The notes beneath the pieces were generated by a model. The model had not been told where the DNA came from. It saw only the letters and a program-made list of their open reading frames with translations, and did not search any database. Below, one piece after another: positions 21,760 to 32,199 of a stretch of DNA of 64,000 nt. How positions within the stretch are numbered: position 1 is the stretch's first letter; each line of letters opens with the position of its first letter. The stretch is from Papaver somniferum (taxonomy: Eukaryota > Streptophyta > Magnoliopsida > Ranunculales > Papaveraceae): positions 65,411,911 to 65,475,910 of the forward strand of contig NC_039360.1 of NCBI RefSeq assembly GCF_003573695.1. Direction: 5' to 3'. A program made the position numbers and the translations under genes.

Positions 21760-24566
21760 TGATGAGTGCTAAAAAGTGCATATATTTATCCCTTTTTGTT
21801 GGCATTTAACTCATCCTTTGTGCATTAATTCTACATTTTATCCCATATTCTGTATTTTCATTGTTTTCAAGAATAAATATTTTTCTTACTTAATTTTATA
21901 TTTTTAGGTAATAAATAAAGTTTGGATGAATTGCGGAGCGGAAAAGAGCAGAAAAGTAGTAGAAAGCCGGAAGAAATTACGCAAGGAAGCCGCGAAGAAT
22001 GGTGCGCACAAGTCCAAAGAGCTAGGAATGGGCTCAAGAAGGAAGAATTGTTCTTAAAGAAGATATGGGCTTGGCATACCCAAGGCCCAAAACCCTTACC
22101 CAAACCCATTTTCTATATCCATAACCGCCTCCATTCTCAGCCGTTAGATGGGACTACATCGAAATCCTACGGTCGCTCCTTCGTAGATCATCAAAATCTG
22201 AAGTCTCTGACAAACACCACAGCGCCTAAATTCCAAGCCTTCAGATTAGATTGTAGTTGAATCCAACGATCGCTTCTATGCATGTGCATCAAAACTAGAT
22301 ACTCCCGATCTACACTACAGTACCTAACATCATCTAACACCGTTGACTTCGTTGTGTTTCAAAATCCAACGGTTGCAGCGATTCATCTCTCATCTCACCG
22401 TTAGATCTACCAACCATCTTCGCATCCCGCAGCTCAGAGTCACAGAACATCAAAATTTGATGAAGCCGCTCAACACTCTAAAAACCTAATACCAATACCT
22501 CCAAATCGACCACTTCTTCTTCTTTTCTTTCTTTCTTCTTCACCCATCCCTGTTGCAGAACCGCCACCACCTACCCTGCCACTGCCATCGCCACCACCTA
22601 CTCCATAGCCACCTAAACACCACCAAACACCTAACCCTTCATCATTAGCACACTCTACACCTCCCTCAACAACCAATTTCACCTCCTCTCACGCCACAGA
22701 AATCCTAGGTGTGAAATAGGTGAAATAGGATGATGAGATGGAGATAATCAGAGGCATGGAGAGGAGCAGGAGACTAAGGAGAAGAATGGGTCGAAGTCAG
22801 TAGCGTGTAATCGCATCAATTTGGGTAAGAATTTACCAAACCCTAGTTCTGTCAATTTGGGGGTTTTTACATAAATCCTAATTAGGTTGAGATAGAGCAT
22901 GGAGAAGATAAAGTGGGTGATATAGGGTAGGTAATTGAACCTAACTGTGATTTTCTGTCACATTAGGTAGAACCCTAATGTCTACTGTTTTTGGAATTTT
23001 TGGGTGAAAAGGGTGTAAACCCTAATTATGTAATTGGGTATAAAAGGGGATATTGGGTGAGTGTTGGAATCATGCCTGGATTAACCAGAGCATCAGTAGA
23101 ATAGTTTAGTTTTGTTATGAACTGTAGCTTTGAGGGTTTCAATCTTTTCAATTCCATGATTCTCAATTCAAATGCATTGTTAATTTTAGCTGTTCTGAAC
23201 TCCAACATGTATTTAATTTGAGTGTGTGATTGTTACATTTTATATCAAGCTCCTGTTCATGTTTATCTAGATGCTGGAATAGCCAGTGTCCAGAACTTTG
23301 ATGTTCTGTATATGTTGTTTTCTTGGTATTCACTGTGTGATGTTCATGTTCGGTTTTGTGTAATGTTCATGTGTTTAATTCCTTTCCCTGTTTTATTGTC
23401 CTGTTGATGTTGTTGTTAATGTGATGTTTTGGGAGAACTGGATTAGCCAGTCTCTCCAATTTTTTTGTTGTTCCTGTTAATCATGTGTTGTTCCATCTGT
23501 TCTCTCATGTTCTCATTAGCTGAGGCTCAGATGAAGCTTTAGTGGACTGTTAGGTTAGAAGCCTTAGTGCACTGAATTGATTGAGCAATGGGAGAAATCA
23601 GTGCTCACTAGTGCTTGTGATTGATTGTACTGTCAAAAGACAGTCAATACTAGGAGCACATCAGTTGAGCAAGCTGATTATCTTGCTATTCCCTTTTTGT
23701 ATGCTTAGGATCTTAAGTTGGCCTTAACTGTCACTTAGTTCCATTAGGGATTCAACCTAGAACTACACTATCTGGCTAGGTCACAAGGTGGATTCATAAC
23801 CTAGTTGTGTTGTTTCTCTGTTTTGTATATGTAGTTTTGCTCCCCTGCCATTTCCCTTGGCTTAGGCCTTGGTTCTTTCTCTTTGCTTCATTTCCATTGC
23901 CATCTTCACTGCCATTTTCACCATTTCCTTTGCTTTTCTTCACTATCACTCTCCACTGTCACTGTCACCTGTTTTGTGTTTTGTATTTGTATCTGTTTTC
24001 TTGTGTTTATTGTTTTATCATCCATTGTCTCATTATTTCACTACCATCTTCATTGCTTTGTAAATATCACAGCTTCACTGCCACTATTTGCTCTTTCTTC
24101 TCATTTGTTTCTCCTGTTCTTGTTACTGCATTCATTACCTTGTTTTACAAAAGCCCAGTGTAATCTAGTTCATAGCTCAGAAGCCTAGCTAATCTAAAGG
24201 CCCAGCCAACTGAGCCCAAGGCTCAGTTCATTCCAAAAATCAAAGGTCCGGTCCACTGTGGACTTAATCAAAGCCCAAGGCCCAGTGCAATTCAAAAGAC
24301 CAAAAGCCCATAAGTTCACAGTCAATCCAAAATCCCATTGAGCCCAAAACCATTTCATTGTTACAAAAACCCACTAAGCCCAAAGCACAATTCAAAGCCC
24401 ATTAGCAATTTAGAAACCCAAAATAGCTAGAAAACTCCAAAACACTCCCAGTCTCTGTGGATCGACCCGTACTTGCACGAGCTACAACTGACGACCGTGC
24501 ACTTGCGGTATTACTGTAGGCCCGTTTCATTTCGCTTCAATTTTATACGCTTTCCCGGGCCCACCA
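21760..24566 (+). mobile_element. solo LTR of a related family, 2807 bp
   Basis: It starts TGATGAGTGCTAAAAAGTGC and ends GGGCCCACCA, with target CGCAG duplicated at 21755-21759 and 24567-24571. It shares the start, the 'gaataaatattttt' block and the end signature (GGATCGACCCGTACTTGCAC) with the host LTR but is diverged elsewhere. A single LTR with its own target duplication means that the interior was lost by LTR-LTR recombination. It contains an 'aagcccA'-rich stretch at 24150-24430. Confidence 0.9.
23039..23046 (+). promoter_or_regulatory. TATA box of the solo LTR
   Basis: TATAAAAG after 'gtaattggg', followed about 35 bases later by 'gcctggattaaccag', the counterpart of the motif downstream of the TATA in the host LTR. 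Confidence 0.5.
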
Positions 24567-25213
24567 CGCAGCATCGCCAGTATATTAAAGTCTGAAGCTC
24601 CTGTCTAACACTACAACACCTAACTCCATCTTGAGCCGTCAGTTTCGTTGTATCAGGCATCCGACGGTCGATACCAGCCTCTTCACTTGTAGCCGTTAGA
24701 TCAATCTATCATTTCCGCATCCCACGGCTCAGCTTCGCGAATCATCGAGACTTGATGCAACCGCTCAACACCCAAACACCTAACACCTATACCCGCAGAA
24801 CCAAACACACCTCTATCCCTAATTCCATCGACTCCACCTCCATCTTCTCCACTCCGTCTGCAACAGCCTCACCTTCACCACCAACTCCGCCAACTCCACT
24901 GCCTCAACCACCACAATCAACCACCAAAAGCCATCATGGCTATGCCTCACCGAAACTCATCATTCCCCTAAACTTCTAGCCATCTATTCTCTCGATTTCT
25001 TCCCTGATTTCTCTCTGAAACCCTAGGTAAGAAATCAATAGAATAGGTCGAGTTAGAAACGCAATTGGAAGGCATGGAGAGGAGCAGGAGAGTCAGAAGA
25101 AGAATGGGTCGACGCATGGAGTAGTTATCATTCCATCAAATTAGGTAAATCAGTAACCCTAATTTCTCTGATTTGGGGGAAAATTATTGTAACCCTAATT
25201 GAGTGCTTGTAAC

Positions 25214-25221
25214 TATAAATA
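25214..25221 (+). promoter_or_regulatory. LTR TATA box (3' LTR)
   Basis: TATAAATA in the same context as 16364. Confidence 0.55.
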
Positions 25222-26771
25222 GATATTGTAGGTGTGTGTAAAAGATATGCCTGGACTAGCCAGTGTACCACCAAGAGGACTGGACTAGCCAGTTCCTCAA
25301 TTGTTCATGTTCTGTTTTTGTTTCACTTTCAAATTCAGTTTTATTTTCACATATTCATCATGTTTTAATTTATCACTTGGTAGGGCTTAGATGAAACTCT
25401 TGATTGCATGCTAGGATAGTTAATATATATGTTGTTGTTCTTGTGATGTTTAAACTGAAGTAGGACTGATAATTAGCCATTTGAGCTAATTCACCTGTGA
25501 TCAGCTGTGCTGTAAGAAGACAGCTGATGCTAGGGGTGAAGTTAGTGATAGTGGTTAAGAATTCAGTCCATTTGAAGGGTTGTGCTTAATTTCCTTAGAA
25601 TTGATAGTTAACTGGTTGAGCAAACAAGCCTGTGATCAGCTGTGCTGTAAGAAGACAGTTGATGCTAGGGGTAAGTTAGTGAGATTAGTTAGTAAATCAC
25701 TCATTGTAGTCTTCCATGAAAGAACAAGACATAGCTTGCATAAGAACTTCCTTAGTTTAGGATCAAGATGTGGATTCAAAACCTAGTGTTTCCTTGTTTC
25801 ACATTGTATCTGTAGATGTAATCTTTGCTCATTGCCCTTGGCTCACTGCCTTGGTTTGTTTGTCTTTGTTTCACTGTTTCTTTGTTTCTTCTGCCACTGT
25901 CACTCTTTGCTTCATTAGTTCACTGCTTAGAGAATTAGCTTAGGAAACTTCAACTCACACCCTAGTCCCTGTGGATTCGACCCGTATTTGCACAAGCTAC
26001 AATCGACACCGTGCACTTGCGGTTAACAAGTAGGCTTCCTCTTTGCTCTTATTTTCTTACATCCTTTAAATCCTACCAATCTTCCTCCTGATATCCACTT
26101 TAATTGGTTAAATTGTACTATTTCACCCTGAGTTTCATATATAAATCTAATGGTATGAACCCTAAAAACAACATGGTCATAAAATTAAAGTTTGTATGTG
26201 GAACTAAAATTGTATCAAACTAAAAAATTGAACCTCTGAAAATTAAAATTTGTTTCCGAACTAGAAATTAAACTATTGAATGTAAGAAATAGAACTTACC
26301 ACACTCGAAATCCTTGAAAAAAAAACGTATTTGCAGTGTTCCACCAACGTTCACAAATAACTCGCACAATTTGAGTCATGTGGTTTTTTCCTTTCATGAA
26401 ATATAAACGCTGCCAAGGATATCTTCTCAAGGATTCTTGAACAGGTTCGGGATGTAACCCAAACACTTCAGTTAGCTCAGACCACCCACCTCTTAATTTA
26501 GGTAACAAAACTCGCCCGAGACGGTTACATAAATGCGTAGATGTTACACCGGATCCAACTAGTTCCCTAACATTAGCGAACTCGTGCTCTTTATCCTGAA
26601 CCTATACGATATCACTATCTGCAATAGATTTTCCTTTTTCTTTCCCGTTTCTTTTCCTTTGTCTATCTGTTTTGGAACTACTCATTTTTAAGAAATTGCT
26701 CTGGTCTGCTCTCTAGAGAAGGGAAGAAAGAATTTTTTTTTTGTGAATGAAAACTGAAGGGAATAGGGGTA

Positions 26772-26779
26772 TTTATAGG
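26772..26779 (-). promoter_or_regulatory. TATA box upstream of the PMD gene
   Basis: TATAAATA on the minus strand, 87 bases before the ATG at 26685, inside the right end of the Harbinger-like element. It suggests that the PMD gene used a promoter belonging to the element. Confidence 0.5.
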
Positions 26780-26784
26780 CGGTA

Positions 26785-26905
26785 GAGCACCGACTGTGGA
26801 CGGTCGAGATTAAACCGTTAGCGGTGTAATCTAGACCTGGCGGTCGCTAGTAGACCTCTAGCGGTGTAGTCTCGACCGCTAGGTGGAGACTCGATCGCTT
26901 ATCCT
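26785..26905. repeat. right subterminal ACCGCTAG-type motifs
   Basis: 'accgttagcggtgtaa', 'ggcggtcgctagtaga', 'tagcggtgtagtctcgac' and 'cgctaggtggagactcgatc' form an inverted counterpart of the left subterminal cluster. The motif is shared between ends while the sequence between motifs has diverged. Confidence 0.55.
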
Positions 26906-26991
26906 TTTCCCCATAGTGGAGCGGCCAGTTTTCCAGGCCACCTGACATGGAAAATGGGTGGGTTAGCCACCCCCCATAGGAACCGGCCTAA

Positions 26992-27991
26992 TGTGGGATA
27001 AAAATTGGAAATCTAAATTTTGTTCGAGAATAAATTTGACATTTCGACGTTAGATAGAGGCTGGGTTTCAAGGTAGCACCTTCCTACTGCTATTTCATTT
27101 CCTCTATTTGATAGAGGTTTAGCCTCTATCTTACTAGAGCTAGTGGTAAAAACAAACATCCAAAAAAGTGGTCCCCACCACTATATAGAGGTAGATAGTG
27201 TTTTTCCTCTAGATAGAGGAAAAAACAAACATGCTCTAAGTTATTGATGACGTTTGTGGTGGCGGTGGTAGAGAGGATTTGGTTTTCAGAGGTTGAACTG
27301 GATAGAAGAAGAGAGAAAGTGCATTGAGAAAGTGAAAAGAAAAATGGGCACAAAGAGAGCGGCGGAGAAAGGCCGTGTAAAAGGGTGGGGTTTTTATTCT
27401 TTTTGGTTTTTAGGTGGGAGGGCGGGTAGGTCGGGTATTATAACGGGGAAGTCATAGTCAACCCAATACATTTCGGGTTTTAGAAGAGGTGAGTCATAGT
27501 CGACCCGTGTATTAAGTGGGTATGGTCGGGTACGGATAAAACCGACGGGTGTGGGTCGGGCCAGTGGTTTGGGTAGGGTTTGTGCAGCCCTATCCGAATC
27601 CATACAGTTATCGAAAGACGAATTTAGAAATCACCTGCACCCCAACACATTTTCTGGTGTTTAACGTGTTCGGAAATTAAAAACGGTTTTTTAACCCCAA
27701 AACCAGATGGGCCCAAGTCTAACCGAACCGAAGCCAATGCAAGGCAAGAGCCAACTTATGGAAACTTTCGGCGAACCTCTCTACGGTCAATTGTGGTCAT
27801 CGTTTCCTTGACTAGGTCAAGGTGCTTTCAATATCTTTTGATGAGTTTTTTCTCCCTTTAGGATTTATGTTTGCCACTGCTTAGTGATTTTATCTTTTTT
27901 TTCGTTGCTAGTTTTGTTTAAGTTTTTGTTTCTCTCTAATCCTTCTTTCTATATCTCTTTCTTTCGTTCTCATCTCTTTCTCTGGTTTTTA
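26992..27991. other. spacer right of the Harbinger-like element
   Basis: Contains the second copy of the 10270-type repeat at 27050-27240, ending 'aaaaaacaaacatgctctaag'. A GC-richer stretch at 27400-27600 ('gggtcgggc' repeats) lacks convincing coding signals. T-rich sequence at 27880-27980 precedes the small ORF at 27992. Confidence 0.4.
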
Positions 27992-28219
27992 ATGGCAAGT
28001 TCATAAATAAAAGAAAATGACAGCTCTTTTAAAGAGATTCTACATCAGTTGAATGAAATAATAGAAGAACCCCAAACCTATGTGTACGCAGATGATGATG
28101 ATACAAGTGAAGTTGGTATAGAACGTAAACATAACAAAAATATGGTATTCAAATTCTTCTCAAGAAAAGAGTATAGTTTAACCAATAGTTCATGCGTTGC
28201 GGAGGAAAAAATCCTCTAG
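27992..28219 (+). pseudogene. small ORF with in-frame stop, unidentified
   Basis: ATGGCAAGTTCATAA places a stop at codon 5. After it the frame stays open for 70 codons: DSSFKEILHQLNEIIEEPQT, an acidic YADDDD stretch, and a basic FKFFSRKEYSL region, ending TAG at 28219. Composition is protein-like but no family is recognised. It may be the first exon of the decayed gene that follows. Confidence 0.3.
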
Positions 28220-28622
28220 AAATAAATCTTTGATAACTAAAAATATGGACGTTTTGTATATGAAGAGCACAATTGTTAAAGTTATTCAGATGTAATTCTT
28301 CTCCATCAATTGTGATACGGTACATCTCTCTTTTTCTCTAATCCCACCCTTTTTTTTATTAAATAGTTTAAACTAGAAAATGGATTTTGATAATAGGTTT
28401 GTTTCTGATTGCGGTTTTGTTTTGAATTTCCATTCGGAGTTTCTTATTTAGAAACCAGTTGGGTGGGATTTCAACATGTGCGTACTAAGAAAAGTTGATT
28501 GATCGGGTTTCTTTTTGTAATAGACATTTGTACTTGTGTTGTATCTTCTGCTGCTTCTACGTATATTGTCCGCCATGTATTCTACTTTTAATCATTCTAC
28601 AATGTAATTGTTATATCTGCAG

Positions 28623-31026
28623 ATTTGGATTCATCATATCGAGATTGTACTTCTTCATTGGATAAATCTCATAACAGTTTCATGGGAGAGGGATCGAATG
28701 AACATGTGATTTATTGAGGATCTCGGAAGCAAAGGTATATAAGCAGAAGCATTTTTTTTCTTAAAAGCGGATTTGTATATTTTTCTTTTATGTCTACATG
28801 TTCAATTTCGATTCGAGAGTCTGGTGCATTTATGGAAAATTTTATTTGCTTCCAATTCCGGGAGTATAAGTTTTTGAAGTTATTGAGTTTCTGTGGAGTC
28901 CATTATCATGGGTTGTGGTCCTTATTGAAGATGCAATCATCATTTGTTTTCAAATTTGCATGGGTTTCATAAGATGATGTTCTTTGGAATGAAAAAAAGA
29001 GTCAAACTGGTCATCCTGACACAATGATAGGTGAGCAACAACTACGTGAAAGGTCACATGATTTACATTACCTAGCTAGATTTATGGAGGACAGCTATCT
29101 CTTGACCACAAAGTTTTAGATGTCTGTATTCTCATGTTATGTATGATTAGATGGAGTATTTGTACTACTGGAGAATTTCAAAGTATGCTAAATCTTGATA
29201 GTGTCATCGTCATAATTTCTTGATTCTATGAGCTACATCATTGAAATCATTTGACCCAAAGATATCACACCTTCATGCCGTAAGAGGAAAAGAAATGTAA
29301 ACCTTCATGAAAGCGGAGGAAAATGCAGGAGATAAATCATGGCTGAGAATCCGTCTCTCTTTTATTCCCTGATCCAACAGTACAGATACAATTTAGGCTT
29401 ATTAAACTCGGTAATTATTCCCTCAATGGAAGCAGCTGGGAGAAAAAAACGGATATAAGAACATAAAGTCTTTACCGTACCACTTTGTCGCCATTCTATG
29501 GAACTGAACTCAACCTTGAATTTACACACCAAGCATTTTTCTTCTTTGCATGAATAATCTTTCCAAACGATCCATTAAATCTTGGGTATCTTTAATTAGA
29601 TTTCTTATTATTTATTCCCTCAATTTTCTTTTTATTATTATTGATTTAGTTGTTCTCCTTTGAAATTGATTTTTTTGATTTTTGTTGTTGTTGTAGAAGA
29701 TCTAAATTGATTATCCTTTTGATAATTAAGGCTTCTTCGTTTTTTGCAGCACACAATCAAGCTATTTCAGGTACCCTCCCCTAATTCTATGTCTTTCTCG
29801 ATATTTGGTTTCATTTTCCTTACCTCGAACATGCTAATTTGCGGCGGCTTGAAATTTGATAGGTCAGAGTTACTAGGTTTCGTTTTTATTTTTAAAGATA
29901 TTTCATCTGTGATCTACCACTCATAATTTTGCTAGCTCGAAGTTGTGTGGGATCCAATATTTTAACTAGCACCAAATCGATCTTTTGCCATAATAGATCT
30001 TGCATCATATCTGCTTTCTTTATAAGCCTACTGCATTGGTTGCAGGAAATGGGAGCAGTCATATGAATGAACAGTCAATTGATGTTGAACGGTATGATGA
30101 GAAATACATACATTAAGTTGTTGTTTTCTTTTTTTTTCATTGTGACGTTTATCAATGAAACATCCAAAATTTGGGCTACTTAGTGTACTAGTACATAGTT
30201 TAGATAACTTCTTATTTAGATAACATCTTATAAAGAGGTAATGAATTTGGGTTGTCATCAAATGTCGTTTAAGTATGAAGTGTGTATGTATTTGGATAAA
30301 TTGGACTGACGCGGGTATCTTTGGTAGATCGTGCGCATCACTCACATGTACAAAGAAAAGAAAGGTGATTTTGAGGTCTCTTTAAATTGGTTGTTCACTC
30401 AGTAATTCTAACAACGTCTGTCAACATTTTATGTTATGTTAATGGAAATAAAAATTGTGTCGTGTATTGGAAGGGTGAGTTTCACATATATCATTTTTTT
30501 TAAATGACAATACACACGTTTCGATCAAAAATGGTCGATTCAAGTGGACTGAGTATATCGCTTTCATCAGTCTCATGAATTGTTCTTAGTGCTAAATTCG
30601 ATGTGTTCAACTTGGATTGATTTCTTATTTTGTGATATTTACGTTGTATATGTATAGGTTGGATTCCTCAATGTTGGGACCATTGTTACCATAATATACG
30701 GTGCAACCTTGGGAGCCAAAATTTTCTTCTTCCAAAGATATGAAACCATCAGCTGAGGTTAGACTGCTTTTTTTTTTATAATGGTTTCATGAATCGAAGT
30801 AGTATGTATGTAGGTTCTGAGCCCATCTTCTCATGGTATGTCATTTTACAAATGTCTGTCTTTTTTTCTCTCAAATAAATTGAAGTTATAGAAAAAGACA
30901 AATTAATTACTAAACTTTATCTTGCTTTAGATAAAAAAATATTTGAAGCATGCTTTAGGAAATGTTCAAGTGCCTGATGATCAATACATCAGAGCTCTTT
31001 CCATTACTCTTTTTGAAAACAAATGA
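28623..31026 (+). pseudogene. decayed multi-exon gene, unidentified
   Basis: Exons with splice signals: 28623-28734 (DSSYRDCTSSLDKSHNSF), a possible one from 28973 to a TAG at 29119 (DDVLWNEKKSQTGHPDTMIG), 30046-30091 (NGSSHMNEQSIDVE), 30658-30757 (MLGPLLP, stop, YTVQPWEPKFSSSKDMKPSA) and 30931-31026 (IKKYLKHALGNVQVPDDQYI then RALSITLFENK). The last three join in frame: phases 2, 0 and 0 fit at both junctions, with GT/AG at each. Stops at about 28715, 30693 and 31024 show decay, and the second exon does not join the third in frame. The family is not recognised. A chance arrangement is unlikely for the last three exons. Confidence 0.5.
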
Positions 31027-32199
31027 GGTGATTATCAGGGTTTGAGGGTAACGTTCTCAAATTGCAGTTGGAGGAGAACAATTTGAATCACATAAAATCT
31101 TTATGAAAAGAAGTCGAGGAAAACAATATTGGAAACCGTTTGCATTACAAATCTTTTTTTTCATGTTTCATTTTATAATGGGTTACCTTACTACTGTGCA
31201 CCATTATATTTTTAACTTTTTGAGAGCTATTTACACTTCAGTAAAAGCAGAAAAGTGTAAAAGAGGGAACTGCCATTATCTATAGAGATCTCCACAATGC
31301 ATCAAAGGTGGGTTATCTTTTTGGTTGGTATATGTAACAACTTCTCAGCTGAAATGTCCATAGCTGGGACGGTCATCGATGTGGAAGTTCAATTGCTACA
31401 ACCGGTTAACCACTTTGAAAGGAAATCAATCACCATGCATGGGCCTTGCAAAAAATCGACTTGGATAGACTTTAATGTAATCGTAAAAGTTCTTTTCCGA
31501 CCTAATTGTGGCTTCTGTACGAAATGATTTTGGAAACAAAAGTTGGATTACGATGTATGAATACTTTCTTTTAAAAAATCATTAATGCAACTCATTTTTC
31601 ACTTTTCAGATTACATTCAGCTTTGGATACCAAACCCGCATGAAATTACTTTCATAATTGTAATTGCCCGCAAAAATATTTGTGGCAGGTTAATTGTATG
31701 CCGACGTTAATGCCCTGAACTAATTTAACGGTCATTTAGATATCTTTCTGCGGAATTTTTCAAATTATTAGGGATTAAATGGGAGGATCTTTAGATAATC
31801 ATGATTAAGTAAAATGGTAGTTCGAATAACTCATGGTTAATTTGACTGCCATACTGCAAATCTTAATATCAGAAAATTTAAACAAAAAAGTTTGAAATAA
31901 ATGTATAAATCTTCAAGTCTTCAACCCTTATGAAATGAAAAAGTGGGTTTACGTCAGTGACTCATGGCCAACAACATCTAAGATGAAGTCCAGCAAAGTA
32001 TTTGCCTATATGGAAAAAAAAACAGGCAATTATAAGTACGTGTATAAATATACGGCAACTAACTGTCATACATGTCTTATAAGGGAAAAGGGAATTCCCT
32101 TAAAATCATATGCGACAGCATTTTATTTAATGTGTAAAGCAGTAGAGAAATACCATGTTCTATCAAAAGTAATCTAGATTGTTTTGGATCGATATATAG
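31027..32199. other. spacer, no recognised gene
   Basis: The frames at 31297-31527 and 31935-32177 (+) have plausible amino-acid composition but no known motif and no supported splice sites. The rest is AT-rich. Confidence 0.35.

Larger units (their letters stand above)
15304..26078 (+). mobile_element. non-autonomous LTR retrotransposon (Gypsy-like) in the PMD gene
   Basis: Both LTRs start TGATGAGTGCTAAAAAGTGC and end CCTACCA. The 5-bp target ATCTT is duplicated at 15299-15303 and 26079-26083. A primer site lies six bases after the 5' LTR and a polypurine tract precedes the 3' LTR. Leaving out the nested solo LTR the element is about 8 kb, of which about 4 kb is LTR. The interior encodes one gag-like ORF and no protease, reverse transcriptase or integrase, so it depended on a partner element. 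The LTRs are very similar, with a few scattered substitutions plus an indel near 17090-17260, implying a fairly recent insertion. Confidence 0.92.
21342..26078 (+). repeat. 3' LTR, interrupted by a solo LTR
   Basis: Left part 21342-21759, right part 24572-26078; together about 1925 bp and near-identical to the 5' LTR. The right part restarts at 'catcgccagtatattaaagtc', matching 'catcgccagtacatcaaagtc' in the 5' LTR. Confidence 0.9.
13586..26685 (-). pseudogene. plant mobile domain (PMD) protein gene, split by a retrotransposon
   Basis: Exon 1 runs 26685-26300 and contains WSELTEVFGLHPEPV and ICERWWNTANTFFF before CGAGTGTG|GTAAGT. Exon 2 starts at 26161 after TTTTTAG. It is interrupted at the duplicated ATCTT (26079-26083 / 15299-15303) and continues 15303-14931. 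It contains the typical PMD block FPNASEVSLTGFLESLEDL followed by YDWGSAILAELY. Exon 3 runs 14842-13586 after TTTTTTAG, beginning YWWYTYFTVAEP, with a Pro-rich and then Arg/Gly/Ser-rich tail. All junction phases fit once the insertion is set aside. PMD proteins (MAIN/MAIL relatives) act in silencing and genome stability and also occur inside transposons. Defects are an in-frame TAG in exon 1 near 26622, an in-frame TAA at 14084 in exon 3, and the 10.8 kb insertion. It faces the Harbinger ORF1, where a transposase gene would be expected. Confidence 0.75.
12642..26988. mobile_element. PIF/Harbinger-like TIR element carrying a PMD gene
   Basis: The ends are inverted repeats. The left starts GGCCAATTCCTATGGGTGGG. 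The right, read in reverse, starts GGCCGGTTCCTATGGGGGG. Directly outside both lies TAA (12639-12641 and 26989-26991), the 3-bp duplication typical of PIF/Harbinger. Inside are a Myb/SANT-like ORF1 (+), as Harbinger elements carry, and a spliced PMD gene (-) facing it. No DDE transposase was found. Removing the nested retrotransposon leaves about 3.6 kb. The subterminal regions carry many ACCGCTAG-type motifs. This copy cannot move on its own: ORF1 has two early stops and the PMD gene has stops and an insertion. Confidence 0.8.

Noticed and set aside
23807..24188. Overlapping very hydrophobic Phe/Leu/Ser frames that look like membrane proteins
   Set aside because: They arise from a CT-rich tract within the solo LTR in several frames at once; not a gene.
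27394..27603. Pro/Arg-rich frame on the minus strand
   Set aside because: Derived from 'gggtcgggt' and 'cgacccg' repeats; no start context or domain.
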